A stretch of DNA of 64,000 nucleotides. Origin: Rhodospirillum centenum SW (lineage in GTDB: Bacteria > Pseudomonadota > Alphaproteobacteria > Azospirillales > Azospirillaceae). This document shows positions 29,280 through 38,206 of the stretch, in pieces. Made by a program: the position numbers and the translations under genes. Within the stretch, counting starts at the first letter, position 1. Every line of letters begins with the position of its first letter. The DNA lies in NCBI RefSeq assembly GCF_000016185.1, contig NC_011420.2, forward strand, positions 1,198,501 to 1,262,500, given 5' to 3'. The notes below the pieces were generated by a model that was not told the DNA's origin, searched no databases, and worked only from the letters and a program-made list of their open reading frames with translations.

Positions 29280-31514
29280 ATGCGGCGGAGCAACGGTGTC
29301 ATCGCGGTCGGGGTCCTGGGGGCGGCGCTGCTGGCCGCGGCAGCGCCGTCGGCGCGGGCGGAGACGCTGACGGTGGAACGGCTGGTGGCCAGCCCCTCCC
29401 TCTCCGGTCCGCAGCCGGGGGCGGTGCATTTCTCGCCGGACGGGCGCTGGGTCACCTATCTGAAGCCCAGCGCTGCCGACGCCTCCCGCCGTGACCTCTG
29501 GGGATACGAGCTGGCGACCGGCCGGCAGACCCTGCTGGTCGATGCCGGAGAGTTCGCTGCCGCCACGGAATCGGAGGAGGAACGCGCCCGACGCGAGCGC
29601 CAGCGCATCCGCGAGACGGGCGTCACCGAGTATGTCTGGGACGCGGCCGGCAAGGCAGTCGTGCTGCCGTCGTCGGGCGACATCTACCTGAAGGAGCTGG
29701 CGGGACCGATCCGCCGCCTGACCCGGACACCGGAGGCGGAGACGGACCCGAAGGTCTCCCCCGACGGGCGCCGCATCGCCTATGTCCGGGGCGGGAACCT
29801 CTACGTCCTCGACCTCGCGGGCGGGGCGGAGACGGCGCTGACCACGGACGGCGCCGACGGCATCCTGAACGGCATGGCCGAGTTCGTCGCCCAGGAGGAG
29901 ATGGACCGCGACACCGGCTACTGGTGGTCGCCCGACGGCAGCCGCATCGCCTACGCCAGGGTGGACGAGCGCGCCGTGCCCCTGGTCAACCGCTACGACT
30001 ACGGGGCCGACGGGGTGAAGGTGGTGCCGCAGCGCTATCCCTTCGCCGGCGGCCCGAACGCGGTCGTCCGCCTCTTCGTGCAGGCGGTGGCGGGCGGGCC
30101 GCCGGTGGCGGTCGATCTCGGCCCCTCCGAGGACATCTATCTGGCGCGGGTGGACTGGCGGCCCGACGGCGGGCTGGCCGTACAGCGGCTGAGCCGGGAC
30201 CACAAGCGCCTGGACCTGCTGTTCGCGGACCCGGCGACGGGCGTCTCCAGGGTGGTCCTGTCCGAGACCGGGAAGACCTGGGTGGACGTCCATTCCGACC
30301 TGCGGTTCCTGCCGGACGGGCGCTTCGTCTGGTCCTCGGCCGCGGACGGTTTCCGCCACCTCTTCCTGCACGGGGCCGACGGCCGGCGGCTGAACGCCAT
30401 CACCCGCGGCGACTGGGATGCCGACGCGGTGGTCGGCCTGGACACGGAAGCCGGGAGGGTCCTCTTCACCGGCTTCGCCGACGGTCCGCTGGAGCGGCAT
30501 GTCTATGCCGCCGCACTGGACGGGTCGGACGCGGCGAAGCCGCGCCGGCTCAGCGGGCTTGCCGGCTGGCACGCGGCGGAACTGGCGAAGACCGGCGGGA
30601 TCTGGCTGGACACGGCCTCGGCTCCCGACCAGCCGCCGCAGCTTTCCCTGCGCGACCGTCAGGGCCGGCTGATCGGCTGGCTGGAGGAGAACCGGATCGC
30701 CGAGGGGCATCCCTACCGGCCCTATGCCGATGCCCACATCGCCCCGGACTTCGGGACCCTGACGGCGGCCGACGGTTCGCTTCTCTCCTGGATGATGCTG
30801 AAGCCCCCGGCGGCGACGGCACAGAAGCCGGCGCCGGCGATCGTCGTCACCTATGGCGGGCCGGGCGTGCCCCAGCTCGCGGCCCGGCGCTGGAGCGGCA
30901 CGGCCCTGCTGATGCAGGTCATGGCCCAGCAGGGCTATGTGGTCTTCGTCCTGGACAACCGCGGCACCGCCAACCGCGGCAAGGCGTTCGAGGACCAGAT
31001 CTACAAGGCGTTCGGCACGGTGGAGCCGGCCGACCAGGCGGCCGGCGCCGCCTACCTCAAGTCGCTGCCCTTCGTGCGCGGCGACCGCATCGGCATCTAC
31101 GGCCACAGCTATGGCGGCTACAACACGCTGATGGCCCTGTTGCAGAAGCCGGAGATGTTCGCCGCCGGCGTCGCCGGCGCGCCCGTCACCGACTGGACGC
31201 TCTACGACACCTTCTACACCGAGCGCTTCATGGGCCTGCCCTCGGAGGACGGCGGTGCCGCCTACGCCCGCGCCAGCGTGCTGGAACAGGCGGACAAGCT
31301 GGCGCGGCCGCTCCTCTTGCTGCACGGGATGGCCGACGACAACGTCTTCCTGGACAACACCGTGCGGTTGGCCGCCCGGCTCCAGAAGGCGCGGAAGCCG
31401 TTCGAGATGATGCTCTATCCCGGCGAGCGCCACGGCTTCTTCGACCGCGACATGCGGGCCCATTCGTACAGGACGATGCTCGACTTCTTCGACCGGCACC
31501 TGAAGGGTGGCTGA
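29280..31514 (+). CDS. S9 family dipeptidyl-peptidase IV-like serine peptidase
   Basis: The protein has 744 residues with a signal peptide (cut near ARA, ~29), so it is periplasmic. An N-terminal DPP IV beta-propeller (~35-480) carries the EE-containing loop FVAQEEMDRDTGYWWSPDG, whose Glu pair binds the substrate N-terminus. The C-terminal alpha/beta hydrolase (~500-744) has catalytic Ser610 in GHSYGGY, Asp686/687 in ADDN and His718 in ERHGF. It removes N-terminal dipeptides, typically X-Pro, from peptides. It appears to be a single-gene unit; the IS element inserted 50 bp past its stop. Confidence 0.94.
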   Translation: MRRSNGVIAVGVLGAALLAAAAPSARAETLTVERLVASPSLSGPQPGAVHFSPDGRWVTYLKPSAADASRRDLWGYELATGRQTLLVDAGEFAAATESEEERARRERQRIRETGVTEYVWDAAGKAVVLPSSGDIYLKELAGPIRRLTRTPEAETDPKVSPDGRRIAYVRGGNLYVLDLAGGAETALTTDGADGILNGMAEFVAQEEMDRDTGYWWSPDGSRIAYARVDERAVPLVNRYDYGADGVKVVPQRYPFAGGPNAVVRLFVQAVAGGPPVAVDLGPSEDIYLARVDWRPDGGLAVQRLSRDHKRLDLLFADPATGVSRVVLSETGKTWVDVHSDLRFLPDGRFVWSSAADGFRHLFLHGADGRRLNAITRGDWDADAVVGLDTEAGRVLFTGFADGPLERHVYAAALDGSDAAKPRRLSGLAGWHAAELAKTGGIWLDTASAPDQPPQLSLRDRQGRLIGWLEENRIAEGHPYRPYADAHIAPDFGTLTAADGSLLSWMMLKPPAATAQKPAPAIVVTYGGPGVPQLAARRWSGTALLMQVMAQQGYVVFVLDNRGTANRGKAFEDQIYKAFGTVEPADQAAGAAYLKSLPFVRGDRIGIYGHSYGGYNTLMALLQKPEMFAAGVAGAPVTDWTLYDTFYTERFMGLPSEDGGAAYARASVLEQADKLARPLLLLHGMADDNVFLDNTVRLAARLQKARKPFEMMLYPGERHGFFDRDMRAHSYRTMLDFFDRHLKGG

Positions 31515-31556
31515 GATCGGACCGGGTGGCGGCGGTCCTGTTCCGCCGCCACCGTG

Positions 31557-31564
31557 GCACTGCC
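31557..31564. repeat. Target-site duplication, left copy
   Basis: GCACTGCC directly precedes the IS left end and is repeated exactly at 32779-32786. An 8-bp duplication fits ISAs1-family transposition. Confidence 0.85.
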
Positions 31565-32778
31565 CCACGGGAATCGCATTAGGGAAAGTTTTGTAGCGCG
31601 GTGTTGGGAAATGGATTCTGTATGTCGGCCCTGATTTATGGGAGGGGTCGATGGCTGGAATTTTTCGGATTTCGTTTCAAGGTCTTCCCGATCCGCGGAC
31701 AGGGAATGCGCGGCGTCACGCTCTTCTGGATGTTCTGACGATTGCGTTGACGGCGTCGATCTGCGGGGCGGAAAGCTGCGTGGACTTTGCGACCTTCGCG
31801 CGGGACCGGCGGGCCTTGTTCGAGGAGTTCCTCGAGCTTCCCGGCGGGCTGCCCAGCCACGACACGTTTTCACGGGTATTCCGGCTTCTGGACCCGGTGG
31901 CGTTTTCCCGCTGTTTCCAGCAGTTCCTTGATCATCTGGGGGAGGATGGGGCCGGGGTCCTGGCCATTGACGGCAAGACGCTACGGCGCTCCTTCGACCG
32001 GGCGGCGGGGCGTTCGGCTCTACATGTGGTGAGCGCGTTTGCGTCCGGCGCGCGGATGATCGTGGGGCAGCGGGCGGTGGCCGCGGGCGAGAACGAGATC
32101 GTGGCGGCGCGGGCGTTGCTGGAACTGTTCGATCTCAAGGGTGTGCTGGTAACCGGTGACGCTCTGCACGCGCAGGAGCGGACGGCGCAGACCATCCTGG
32201 AGCGGGGCGGCGACTGGCTTTTTCCGCTGAAAGACAACCGCCCTGCGCTACGGGCCGAGGTTGAGCGCTACTTCGCGGACCCGGCAACGGTTCTGGCCGT
32301 GCCCCATGTCACCACCGATGCCGACCACGGTCGTATCGAGGTGCGCCGCCACTGGGTAAGCCACGACGTGGCCTGGCTCGCCTCCGACCGACGTTTCCCC
32401 GACGAGGCCGTACTGCCGGGCCTGAAGATCCTGGGCCTGGTCGAACGCACGGTCACGAGCCCCGACGGCCGCACTACCGCCACCCGAACCCTCTATCTCT
32501 CCTCCGCCGCGCTGGAGCCCAAGACGCTCGCCCGCGCCGTCCGCGCCCACTGGAGCATCGAGGCCGCCGTCCATTGGGTGCTCGACACCTCCTTCGACGA
32601 AGACCGCGCCCGTAACCGCAAGGACCATGGCCCGGAAAACCTCGCCACACTCCGAAAACTCGCACTCAACGTCGTCCGCTCCGCCAACAACCAGGATTCC
32701 ATCCGCCTCCGCAGAAAACGCGCCGGATGGTCCGACGACTATGCCCGAACCATCCTCGGGCAAATGCGATAGCCGTGG
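31565..32778 (+). mobile_element. ISAs1-family insertion sequence, intact
   Basis: The element is 1214 bp and carries one transposase gene. The left end CCACGGGAATCGCATT (31565-31580) and the inverted right end CCACGGCTATCGCATT (32778 back to 32763) match at 14 of 16 positions. An exact 8-bp direct repeat GCACTGCC flanks it. The transposase stop codon lies inside the right inverted repeat. It is inserted between the S9 peptidase gene and the UbiH-like gene without breaking either. The frame and ends are intact, so it may be mobile. Confidence 0.92.
31651..32772 (+). CDS. ISAs1 family DDE transposase
   Basis: The 373-residue transposase starts MAGIFRISFQGLPDPRTGN, the DUF4277-like N-terminus of the family (PDPR followed by HxxxD/L). 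The catalytic domain shows VLAIDGKTLRRSF (first Asp, ~107), VLVTGDALHAQ (second Asp, ~166) and AHWSIEAAVHWVLDTSFDED with its Glu (~303). It ends RRKRAGWSDDYARTILGQM. It cuts and joins the IS ends. No frameshift or stop interrupts the frame. Confidence 0.95.
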   Translation: MAGIFRISFQGLPDPRTGNARRHALLDVLTIALTASICGAESCVDFATFARDRRALFEEFLELPGGLPSHDTFSRVFRLLDPVAFSRCFQQFLDHLGEDGAGVLAIDGKTLRRSFDRAAGRSALHVVSAFASGARMIVGQRAVAAGENEIVAARALLELFDLKGVLVTGDALHAQERTAQTILERGGDWLFPLKDNRPALRAEVERYFADPATVLAVPHVTTDADHGRIEVRRHWVSHDVAWLASDRRFPDEAVLPGLKILGLVERTVTSPDGRTTATRTLYLSSAALEPKTLARAVRAHWSIEAAVHWVLDTSFDEDRARNRKDHGPENLATLRKLALNVVRSANNQDSIRLRRKRAGWSDDYARTILGQMR

Positions 32779-32786
32779 GCACTGCC
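32779..32786. repeat. Target-site duplication, right copy
   Basis: Exact copy of GCACTGCC next to the right end of the IS; see the left copy at 31557-31564. Confidence 0.85.
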
Positions 32787-32845
32787 CCCGGACGGATTGA
32801 CCCAGGTCATTGCGGGTCGGGGGGCGGATCAGCACGGATCGCACC

Positions 32846-34024
32846 ATGAACCACTGTGATATCGCCGTGATCGGCGCCGGGCCCGCGGGGCTCGCCTTCG
32901 CCCGCGGGTTGGCCGGCAGCGGCCTTTCCGTCACCCTGGTCGAGCGCAGCCCCGAGGCGGCGCTCGCCGAGCCCGCCTTCGACGGGCGCGAGATCGCGCT
33001 GACCCATCGGTCCGTGCGGACCTTGCAGGCGCTGGGTGCCTGGGAGCGCATTCCGGCGGCAGAGACCGCACCGCTGCGCGAAGCGCTGGTGCTGGACGGA
33101 AACGCCCCGGTCGTCCTGACCTTCGCGCCGGAGACGCGCGGCGCGCCGCTGGGCACCCTTGTCCCGAACCACCTGATCCGGCGCGCCCTCTGGGAGAGCG
33201 TGCAGGCGGCCGGCTGTGCGCAGGTGCTGGCGGGTGTGGCGGTCTCCACGGTCACCGCCGGGGAGGACGGGGCAGGCCTGACTCTGGCGGACGGGCGGAC
33301 CGTCACCGCGCGGCTGGTGGTCGCCGCCGACACCCGCTTCTCCGAGGCCCGGCGCCAGCTCGGCATCGCGGCCACGATGCAGGATTTCGGCCGCTCCATG
33401 CTGGTGGCGCGCGTGGCGCACGAGAAGCCCCATGGCGGCATCGCCACCGAGTGGTTCGGGCACGGCCAGACCGTCGCCATGCTGCCGCTGAACGGCGATG
33501 TCTCCTCCCTCGTTCTCACCCTGCCCGCCGCCCGGATCGAGGCGCTGATGAAGGCGGACGAGGCTGCCTTCAACGCCGAGGTCACCCGGCGGACGGAGCA
33601 TCGCTGGGGGGCGCTGCGGCTGGTCGGCTCGCGGCACGCCTACCCGCTCGTCGCCACCTATGCCGACCGCTTCGTGGCCCCGCGCTTCGCCCTGGTGGGC
33701 GACGCGGCGGTGGGAATGCACCCGGTCACGGCGCATGGCTTCAATTTCGGCCTGTCCGGCGCGCAGCGCCTGGGGACGGAGATCCGGGCCGCCCTGGCGC
33801 GCGGGCGGGATGCGGCCGATCCCGGCGCATTGCGCCGCTACGAGGCGGCGCACCGGGCGGCGACCTGGCCGCTCTTCACCGCCACCAACGCCATCGCCTC
33901 CCTCTATACCGACGACAGCGTGCCGGCCCGCCTGCTGCGCGGGGCGGTGATGCGGCTGGGCTCGGCCCTGGCCCCGGCACGGCGGCTGGTGACGGCACAG
34001 CTCATGCAGGCCACGACGCCCTGA
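32846..34024 (+). CDS. UbiH/UbiF-family FAD-dependent monooxygenase (UbiM-like)
   Basis: The protein has 392 residues from the ATG at 32846. An N-terminal dinucleotide motif IAVIGAGPAGLAFA (~6-19) ends with Glu at VTLVER. The FAD site FALVGDAAVGMHPVTAHGFN (~283-302) and the FGLSGAQRL helix follow. This pattern fits the ubiquinone ring hydroxylases UbiH/F/I/L/M; the FNFGLSG variant suggests UbiM, but this cannot be settled by eye. It would hydroxylate the ubiquinone ring at one or more carbons. It stands alone, with no other ubi gene, and the IS ends 67 bases upstream, where it may have altered the promoter. Confidence 0.75.
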   Translation: MNHCDIAVIGAGPAGLAFARGLAGSGLSVTLVERSPEAALAEPAFDGREIALTHRSVRTLQALGAWERIPAAETAPLREALVLDGNAPVVLTFAPETRGAPLGTLVPNHLIRRALWESVQAAGCAQVLAGVAVSTVTAGEDGAGLTLADGRTVTARLVVAADTRFSEARRQLGIAATMQDFGRSMLVARVAHEKPHGGIATEWFGHGQTVAMLPLNGDVSSLVLTLPAARIEALMKADEAAFNAEVTRRTEHRWGALRLVGSRHAYPLVATYADRFVAPRFALVGDAAVGMHPVTAHGFNFGLSGAQRLGTEIRAALARGRDAADPGALRRYEAAHRAATWPLFTATNAIASLYTDDSVPARLLRGAVMRLGSALAPARRLVTAQLMQATTP

Positions 34025-34035
34025 GACAGCCGCCA

Positions 34036-34068
34036 CCGGGGCGCCCGGATCCAGACCGGGCGCCCCGG
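34036..34068 (+). terminator. Strong hairpin after the UbiH-like gene
   Basis: CCGGGGCGCCCGG (34036-34048) pairs perfectly with CCGGGCGCCCCGG (34056-34068) over 13 bp with a 7-nt loop, 11 bases after the stop. It is a strong terminator candidate. Confidence 0.75.
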
Positions 34069-34183
34069 CACATCCGCGGCCCATGTTCTTCCGGCACATC
34101 CTCTGAACCCGTCTGCCCCGGTCCTTGACGCGGGCCGGGACGGCGGGTCGGCTTCCTGGGACCAACGGTCGCGGGCGGGAAGA

Positions 34184-34211
34184 ATTGCGAATTCGCAATG
34201 CAAATGCGAAT
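34184..34211. promoter_or_regulatory. Palindromic operator-like site upstream of the TonB receptor
   Basis: ATTGCGAATTCGCAAT (34184-34199) is a perfect 16-bp palindrome. The heptamer TGCGAAT in it recurs 19 bp on at 34205-34211, before CGGTATTA. This AT-rich block lies ~100 bp ahead of the receptor start in otherwise GC-rich DNA. Alphaproteobacterial Fur-family sites have this TGC-AAT/ATT-GCA look, so metal-dependent control is likely but not proven. Confidence 0.55.
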
Positions 34212-34307
34212 CGGTATTACTTACAACGCGCTCCGGCCGTTCTCCCTGCCATGCGCCGGCGGTGAGAGCTGCGGCCAGCCGTGCCCCCGACCCGAGGAAC
34301 AGGACCC

Positions 34308-36428
34308 ATGCGCCGTCCCCCCGCCCGTTCGATCGGCCTTTCGCCGGTCCCGCTCTCCCTCGTCCTGACCCTCGGCGGCACCTGGCCGTCCCTTGCCCTC
34401 GCCGCGGAGACGGCGATCGACCTCCCGCCGGTCTATGTGACCACGGCGACCCGCACCGAACATGACATCACCACCGCCCCGGCCCCGGTCCAGTTGATCG
34501 ACAGCACGGACATCCAGGCCGCCGGCGCCACCACCCTGCGCAACATCCTGGACCTGACCCCGGGCGTCCATGTCAGCCCCACCGGCACCACCTTGCAGAT
34601 TCGCGGCCTCGGCGGATCGGACACGCTCTATCTGATCGACGGCCGCCGCGTCGAAGGCGAGTTCAGCAACTCCTTCGAGCTGGAGCGCATCGCCGCCTCG
34701 ATGATCGACCGCATCGAGATCGTGCGCGGTCCCGCCAGCATGCTCTATGGCGCCGACGCCCTCGGGGGCGTGGTCAACATCATCACCAAGCAGCCGACGG
34801 CGGGGCTGGAGGGCAGCGTCGACCTTCAGTACGGCGCGAACAACCACGGCGACGGTGAGCGCAGCCTGCTCTCGGCGGACCTGCGCGGCGGCAGCGAGGC
34901 GCTCCTCTTCAGCCTCTACGCCAACCGGGTGAGCCGCGATCCCTATGCGGAGCGCGAGACGGCGCGGGTGACCGTGCCGCAGTCCGGAACCCAGATCGCG
35001 CCGTCCGCCCATCCCAATGCCCGGATCAGGAACGGGCTGAAGGACAGCTACGACGTGGATGTCGAATACCGCGACAAGGCCGACGTGGACACGGTCGGCG
35101 GTGCGGTCGAACTGCTTCCGACCCCGGAGCTGAAGCTCAGGCTCGACCTCAACGCCATGCAGGAGGACCGCGAGAGCACCTACATCAGCAGCCGCTACGC
35201 GACGGCCGTGCTGGCGTCGGGCCGCCCGATCCAGGCCGCGAACATCCCGGCCCGCCAGTATGACGACAATGAGCGGCTGGACACGGCCCTGGGGCTGGAC
35301 TGGTCCCCCTTCAGGACGCTCGACCTGCGCTACCGGCTCCAGTACAGCCGCTATGAGAAGGACCGGGTGGCCTACGCCCTCCCCTATGCCGATCTCGGCT
35401 ATGCGACCCGGGAGGCCTCGGCCAGCGCCGTCAACCGCTCGACGATGGAACAGTGGGTCAACGAGCTGACCGGCGTCTGGCGCCCGGCCGAGGGCCACTC
35501 CCTGGTCGGCGGCCTGGAGCACCGCGAGAACGACGTGGACTCGACCGCCTACGACGCCGACGGCCGCCGTTTCGATTCCGCCTTCCTTCAGCACGAATGG
35601 CAGATCCTGCCGGATCTGAGCGCCGTTTACGGTGTGCGCTATGACGACGATTCGGTCGGCGGCTCGAACGTGTCCGTCCAGGCCGGCGGGGTCTGGACCC
35701 TGTCGCCCCTCCTGCGGCTGCGGGCGAATTTCGCCCAGGGCTACAAGGCGCCGGACGGCCGCGACCTCTACGTCAACCAGGTGAATCCCCAGGGTGTCCC
35801 CATGCTGGGCGCCGAAGTCATTGATCCCGGCCAGGGCAAGACCAGCGCGCACACCGTGGATCCCGAAACCAGCGATACCATCGAACTGGGCCTCGCCGGC
35901 GGGACCAGGGTCTGGGACTACGGCCTCACGGTCTTCCACACCGACGTCACCGACCGTATCGAGATGGTGCGCGAGGGCAGCGGGCTGCTGACCTACAACA
36001 CCTTCCGCAACATCGGCAAAGTCCGCATCCGGGGCATCGAGGCGGAGGGCTCGGTCGGTCTGACGACGGAGCTGCGCGCCCGTGCCTCCGTGACCCTGCT
36101 CGATGCGGAGAACCGCAGCGGCGGGGACGCCCTTCTCACCACCCCGGAGACCCTGGCGACGGCCTCGCTCGACTATGCGCCCGGCCCGGGCTGGCTGCTG
36201 CGGGCCATCGTCCGCCACACCGGGGAGCAGGACTATTCCGGGCGGGCGGGCGTGGAAAAGGCCGACGACTACACCCTGGTGCATCTGAAGGCGAGCTATG
36301 CGCCCCCGGCCCTGGAGGGGATCGAGGTCTACGGCGGCATCGACAACCTGTTCGACGGGAAGGTCGATCCCGGCCTGGGGTCTGACCCCGGACCTTACGC
36401 CTATCTCGGCGTGCGCTATCACTTCTGA
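34308..36428 (+). CDS. TonB-dependent outer-membrane receptor (siderophore/heme class)
   Basis: The receptor has 706 residues from the ATG at 34308, with a good ribosome site (GAGGA). A signal peptide ends near LALAAE (~33). A TonB-box-like DLPPVYVTTATR is followed by the plug (~45-160, LRNILDLTPGVHVSP, QIRGLGGSDTLYLIDGRRV, IEIVRGPASMLYGADALGGVVNI in outline). The barrel ends in YAYLGVRYHF with the C-terminal Phe. The plug resembles receptors for ferric siderophores, heme or cobalamin; the ligand cannot be chosen. The palindromic upstream site suggests metal control. A cytochrome c gene follows 26 bases later, likely in the same transcript. Confidence 0.88.
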   Translation: MRRPPARSIGLSPVPLSLVLTLGGTWPSLALAAETAIDLPPVYVTTATRTEHDITTAPAPVQLIDSTDIQAAGATTLRNILDLTPGVHVSPTGTTLQIRGLGGSDTLYLIDGRRVEGEFSNSFELERIAASMIDRIEIVRGPASMLYGADALGGVVNIITKQPTAGLEGSVDLQYGANNHGDGERSLLSADLRGGSEALLFSLYANRVSRDPYAERETARVTVPQSGTQIAPSAHPNARIRNGLKDSYDVDVEYRDKADVDTVGGAVELLPTPELKLRLDLNAMQEDRESTYISSRYATAVLASGRPIQAANIPARQYDDNERLDTALGLDWSPFRTLDLRYRLQYSRYEKDRVAYALPYADLGYATREASASAVNRSTMEQWVNELTGVWRPAEGHSLVGGLEHRENDVDSTAYDADGRRFDSAFLQHEWQILPDLSAVYGVRYDDDSVGGSNVSVQAGGVWTLSPLLRLRANFAQGYKAPDGRDLYVNQVNPQGVPMLGAEVIDPGQGKTSAHTVDPETSDTIELGLAGGTRVWDYGLTVFHTDVTDRIEMVREGSGLLTYNTFRNIGKVRIRGIEAEGSVGLTTELRARASVTLLDAENRSGGDALLTTPETLATASLDYAPGPGWLLRAIVRHTGEQDYSGRAGVEKADDYTLVHLKASYAPPALEGIEVYGGIDNLFDGKVDPGLGSDPGPYAYLGVRYHF

Positions 36429-36454
36429 CCCGCCAGCCGCACCGGAACCGATCC

Positions 36455-37057
36455 ATGTCCGACATGTCCCGCCCGGGCTTCCTGCTGCCGCTCGCCCGGC
36501 ACGGAAGCCTCCTCGCCCCGGCCCTGGTGCTGCTCGGAATGCTGGTCCTGCCGGCCGGGGCCCGGGGACAGGGAGATACGCGCACGGCGGTGGTGCTGCC
36601 GCCCGACGACCGCGAGCATCTGCTGGAGGAGATGCGCGGCTTCCTCGTCTACACGACGGCAACGCTGGAGGCTGCGCTCGACAGCGACATGGCGCGGGTG
36701 CAGCAGCTCGAGCAACAGATGCGCCCGCCGCTGGCGCGGGCCCGGCAGCTCGCCTCCGACGATCCCCTGCCGACACCGGCCATGGCGGGCCGGGGAGCGG
36801 CGGTGGGCGGCGGTCCGGGGGGCGGCCCGGGCGGGGGGCAGCCCACCCGTTTCGAGCGCATGCGGCGCAACCTGCCGCAGACATTCCGTCTGCTGATGCT
36901 GCAGATGCGGGAGGATATCGCCGAGATCGGCCGTGACGCCGTATCCCGCAACGACCCGGCGCACACGCTGCGCCAGCTCCACAAGGTGCAGACCGTCTGC
37001 ATCGCCTGCCACGAGGCCTACCGCCTGGAAGCGGGTATTCCCGACGCCCAGCGGTGA
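36455..37057 (+). CDS. Class II-like c-type cytochrome (c556-like)
   Basis: The 200-residue protein has an N-terminal hydrophobic signal (~20-38, cut near GARG). The remainder is mostly helical with a Gly-rich loop GGGPGGGPGGG (~118-128). A single heme site CIACH (182-186) sits near the C-terminus, as in class II cytochromes (c', c556), where a four-helix bundle ends in CxxCH. The axial ligand would be in the first helix (EEMRGFLVY). It is periplasmic and would carry electrons. Being directly after the TonB receptor, it may serve reduction of the imported metal complex; that is a guess from position. Confidence 0.75.
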   Translation: MSDMSRPGFLLPLARHGSLLAPALVLLGMLVLPAGARGQGDTRTAVVLPPDDREHLLEEMRGFLVYTTATLEAALDSDMARVQQLEQQMRPPLARARQLASDDPLPTPAMAGRGAAVGGGPGGGPGGGQPTRFERMRRNLPQTFRLLMLQMREDIAEIGRDAVSRNDPAHTLRQLHKVQTVCIACHEAYRLEAGIPDAQR

Positions 37058-37330
37058 ACCGGCTCCAGCGGATGCCGGTGCATTCTTCTCGCTCCGGGCG
37101 GAAGGATCTCCGGGAGCCGCCGGCGCGGACCCGATCCTGTTCTTGGTGTTCCCTCCCTCTTGTGTGCGGTCGGGGGGTATCCGCTGGACTGGTTCTCCCC
37201 CGGCGGACGGGAAAGAACGCGTTGAGCGGTCCTTGATCTGCCCCACAGAGACCGGGCATGGCCCTTCACGGGAAAGAAAGGGCCTTGGGTTGTTCGGGGT
37301 GCGTTGGTCGCAGCCGCCTCCGGATGTCGG
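37058..37330. other. Intergenic region between convergent cytochrome and lysR genes
   Basis: Nothing gene-like is convincing here. An imperfect hairpin GGCCCTTC...GAAAGGGCC near 37260-37283 could end the lysR transcript coming from the right. Confidence 0.4.
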
Positions 37331-38203
37331 TCAGGCGCGCAGCAGCAGCAGCCGGACCAGAGGATTGGGGAAGCGTCGCGCCATGGTGACCGCGTGGAAG
37401 GTCTCCACGATGTCCGGCACCTGGACGGCTTCGACCAGCACGCCCGCCGCAATCTCGTCCTTGACCACGATGGGCGGAAGAACGGCCAGCCCGATGTCCT
37501 CGCGGGCGAGAAGACGCATCATCGCCATGTCCTCGACTTCCGCGACGACCTGCGGCCGGATACCGAGACGATCCGCCAACGCATCGAAGCCCGTGCGGAC
37601 GCTGCTGTCCGACGTCGGCAGGATGATGGGGTGTCTGCGCAGGTGTTCCATGAGGCCCCCGCCATGCCCCACGCGATCCGGCGTCCCCACCAGACTGACC
37701 GGACGCTCCGCAAGACGATGGGTGACGAGAGGGGTCAGTGCGTCTCCGGGCGGGGCCTGATTGAGCAAGACCACGTCAAGCTTGAGCGCCTCCAGCGCCC
37801 GCAACAGTTCGCCCGCGCTGCCCGATCGAAGAATGAGGTCGATGTCCGTCCGGCCAAGGACCGGACGGAGGAATTCCAACTGGAAGTTCCGTGACAGGGT
37901 GGCGAGCGAACCAATACGCAGGGCCTGCCGGGCGGCGCCTGTCTGCCGCAGGGTGGCCAGCATTTCGTCGCCGGTGGCGAAGATCGCGTCGGCATGGTCG
38001 AGCACGATCTGTCCAGCCTCCGTCAGATGCAGCTGCCGCCCCCGGCGTTCGAACAGCGCATGACCGAGGCGTTCCTCGAGTTTGCGGATCTGCACCGACA
38101 GGGCTGACTGCGTGAGATTCAGCCGTTCTGCGGTGCGGGTGAGGTTGCCCTCATGCGCAACCGCCCAGAAGTAGCGCAGATGGTTGTAGTTGAGCGATGT
38201 CAT
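37331..38203 (-). CDS. LysR-family regulator divergent from dabBA
   Basis: The protein has 290 residues from the ATG at 38203. The winged helix (~1-62) reads LNYNHLRYFWAVAHEGNL, with TQSALSVQIRKLEERLG as the recognition helix. A linker and effector domain (~90-290) follow. The NYNHLRYFW start is that of the NhaR/NhaR-like LysR branch. It is transcribed away from dabB with 105 bp between the starts, the normal arrangement for a LysR protein controlling its neighbour. It likely responds to a signal of carbon or ion status. A 17-bp dyad with T-N11-A geometry lies directly at its start (38207-38223). Confidence 0.88.
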   Translation of the reverse strand: MTSLNYNHLRYFWAVAHEGNLTRTAERLNLTQSALSVQIRKLEERLGHALFERRGRQLHLTEAGQIVLDHADAIFATGDEMLATLRQTGAARQALRIGSLATLSRNFQLEFLRPVLGRTDIDLILRSGSAGELLRALEALKLDVVLLNQAPPGDALTPLVTHRLAERPVSLVGTPDRVGHGGGLMEHLRRHPIILPTSDSSVRTGFDALADRLGIRPQVVAEVEDMAMMRLLAREDIGLAVLPPIVVKDEIAAGVLVEAVQVPDIVETFHAVTMARRFPNPLVRLLLLRA

Positions 38204-38206
38204 GAC

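Noticed and set aside
27630-31568. A 1312-codon open frame on the minus strand
   Set aside because: It is antisense to the EAL-CBS-GGDEF and S9 peptidase genes. Its translation is low-complexity (Arg, Gly, His, Gln, Val) with no domain. High GC makes such shadow frames common.
37054-37236. 60-residue plus-strand frame after the cytochrome gene
   Set aside because: It overlaps the cytochrome stop, is Arg/Ser/Pro rich and has no homology-like pattern.
34221-37259. A 1012-codon open frame on the minus strand
   Set aside because: It is antisense to the TonB receptor and cytochrome genes, which have clear motifs; the minus translation has none.
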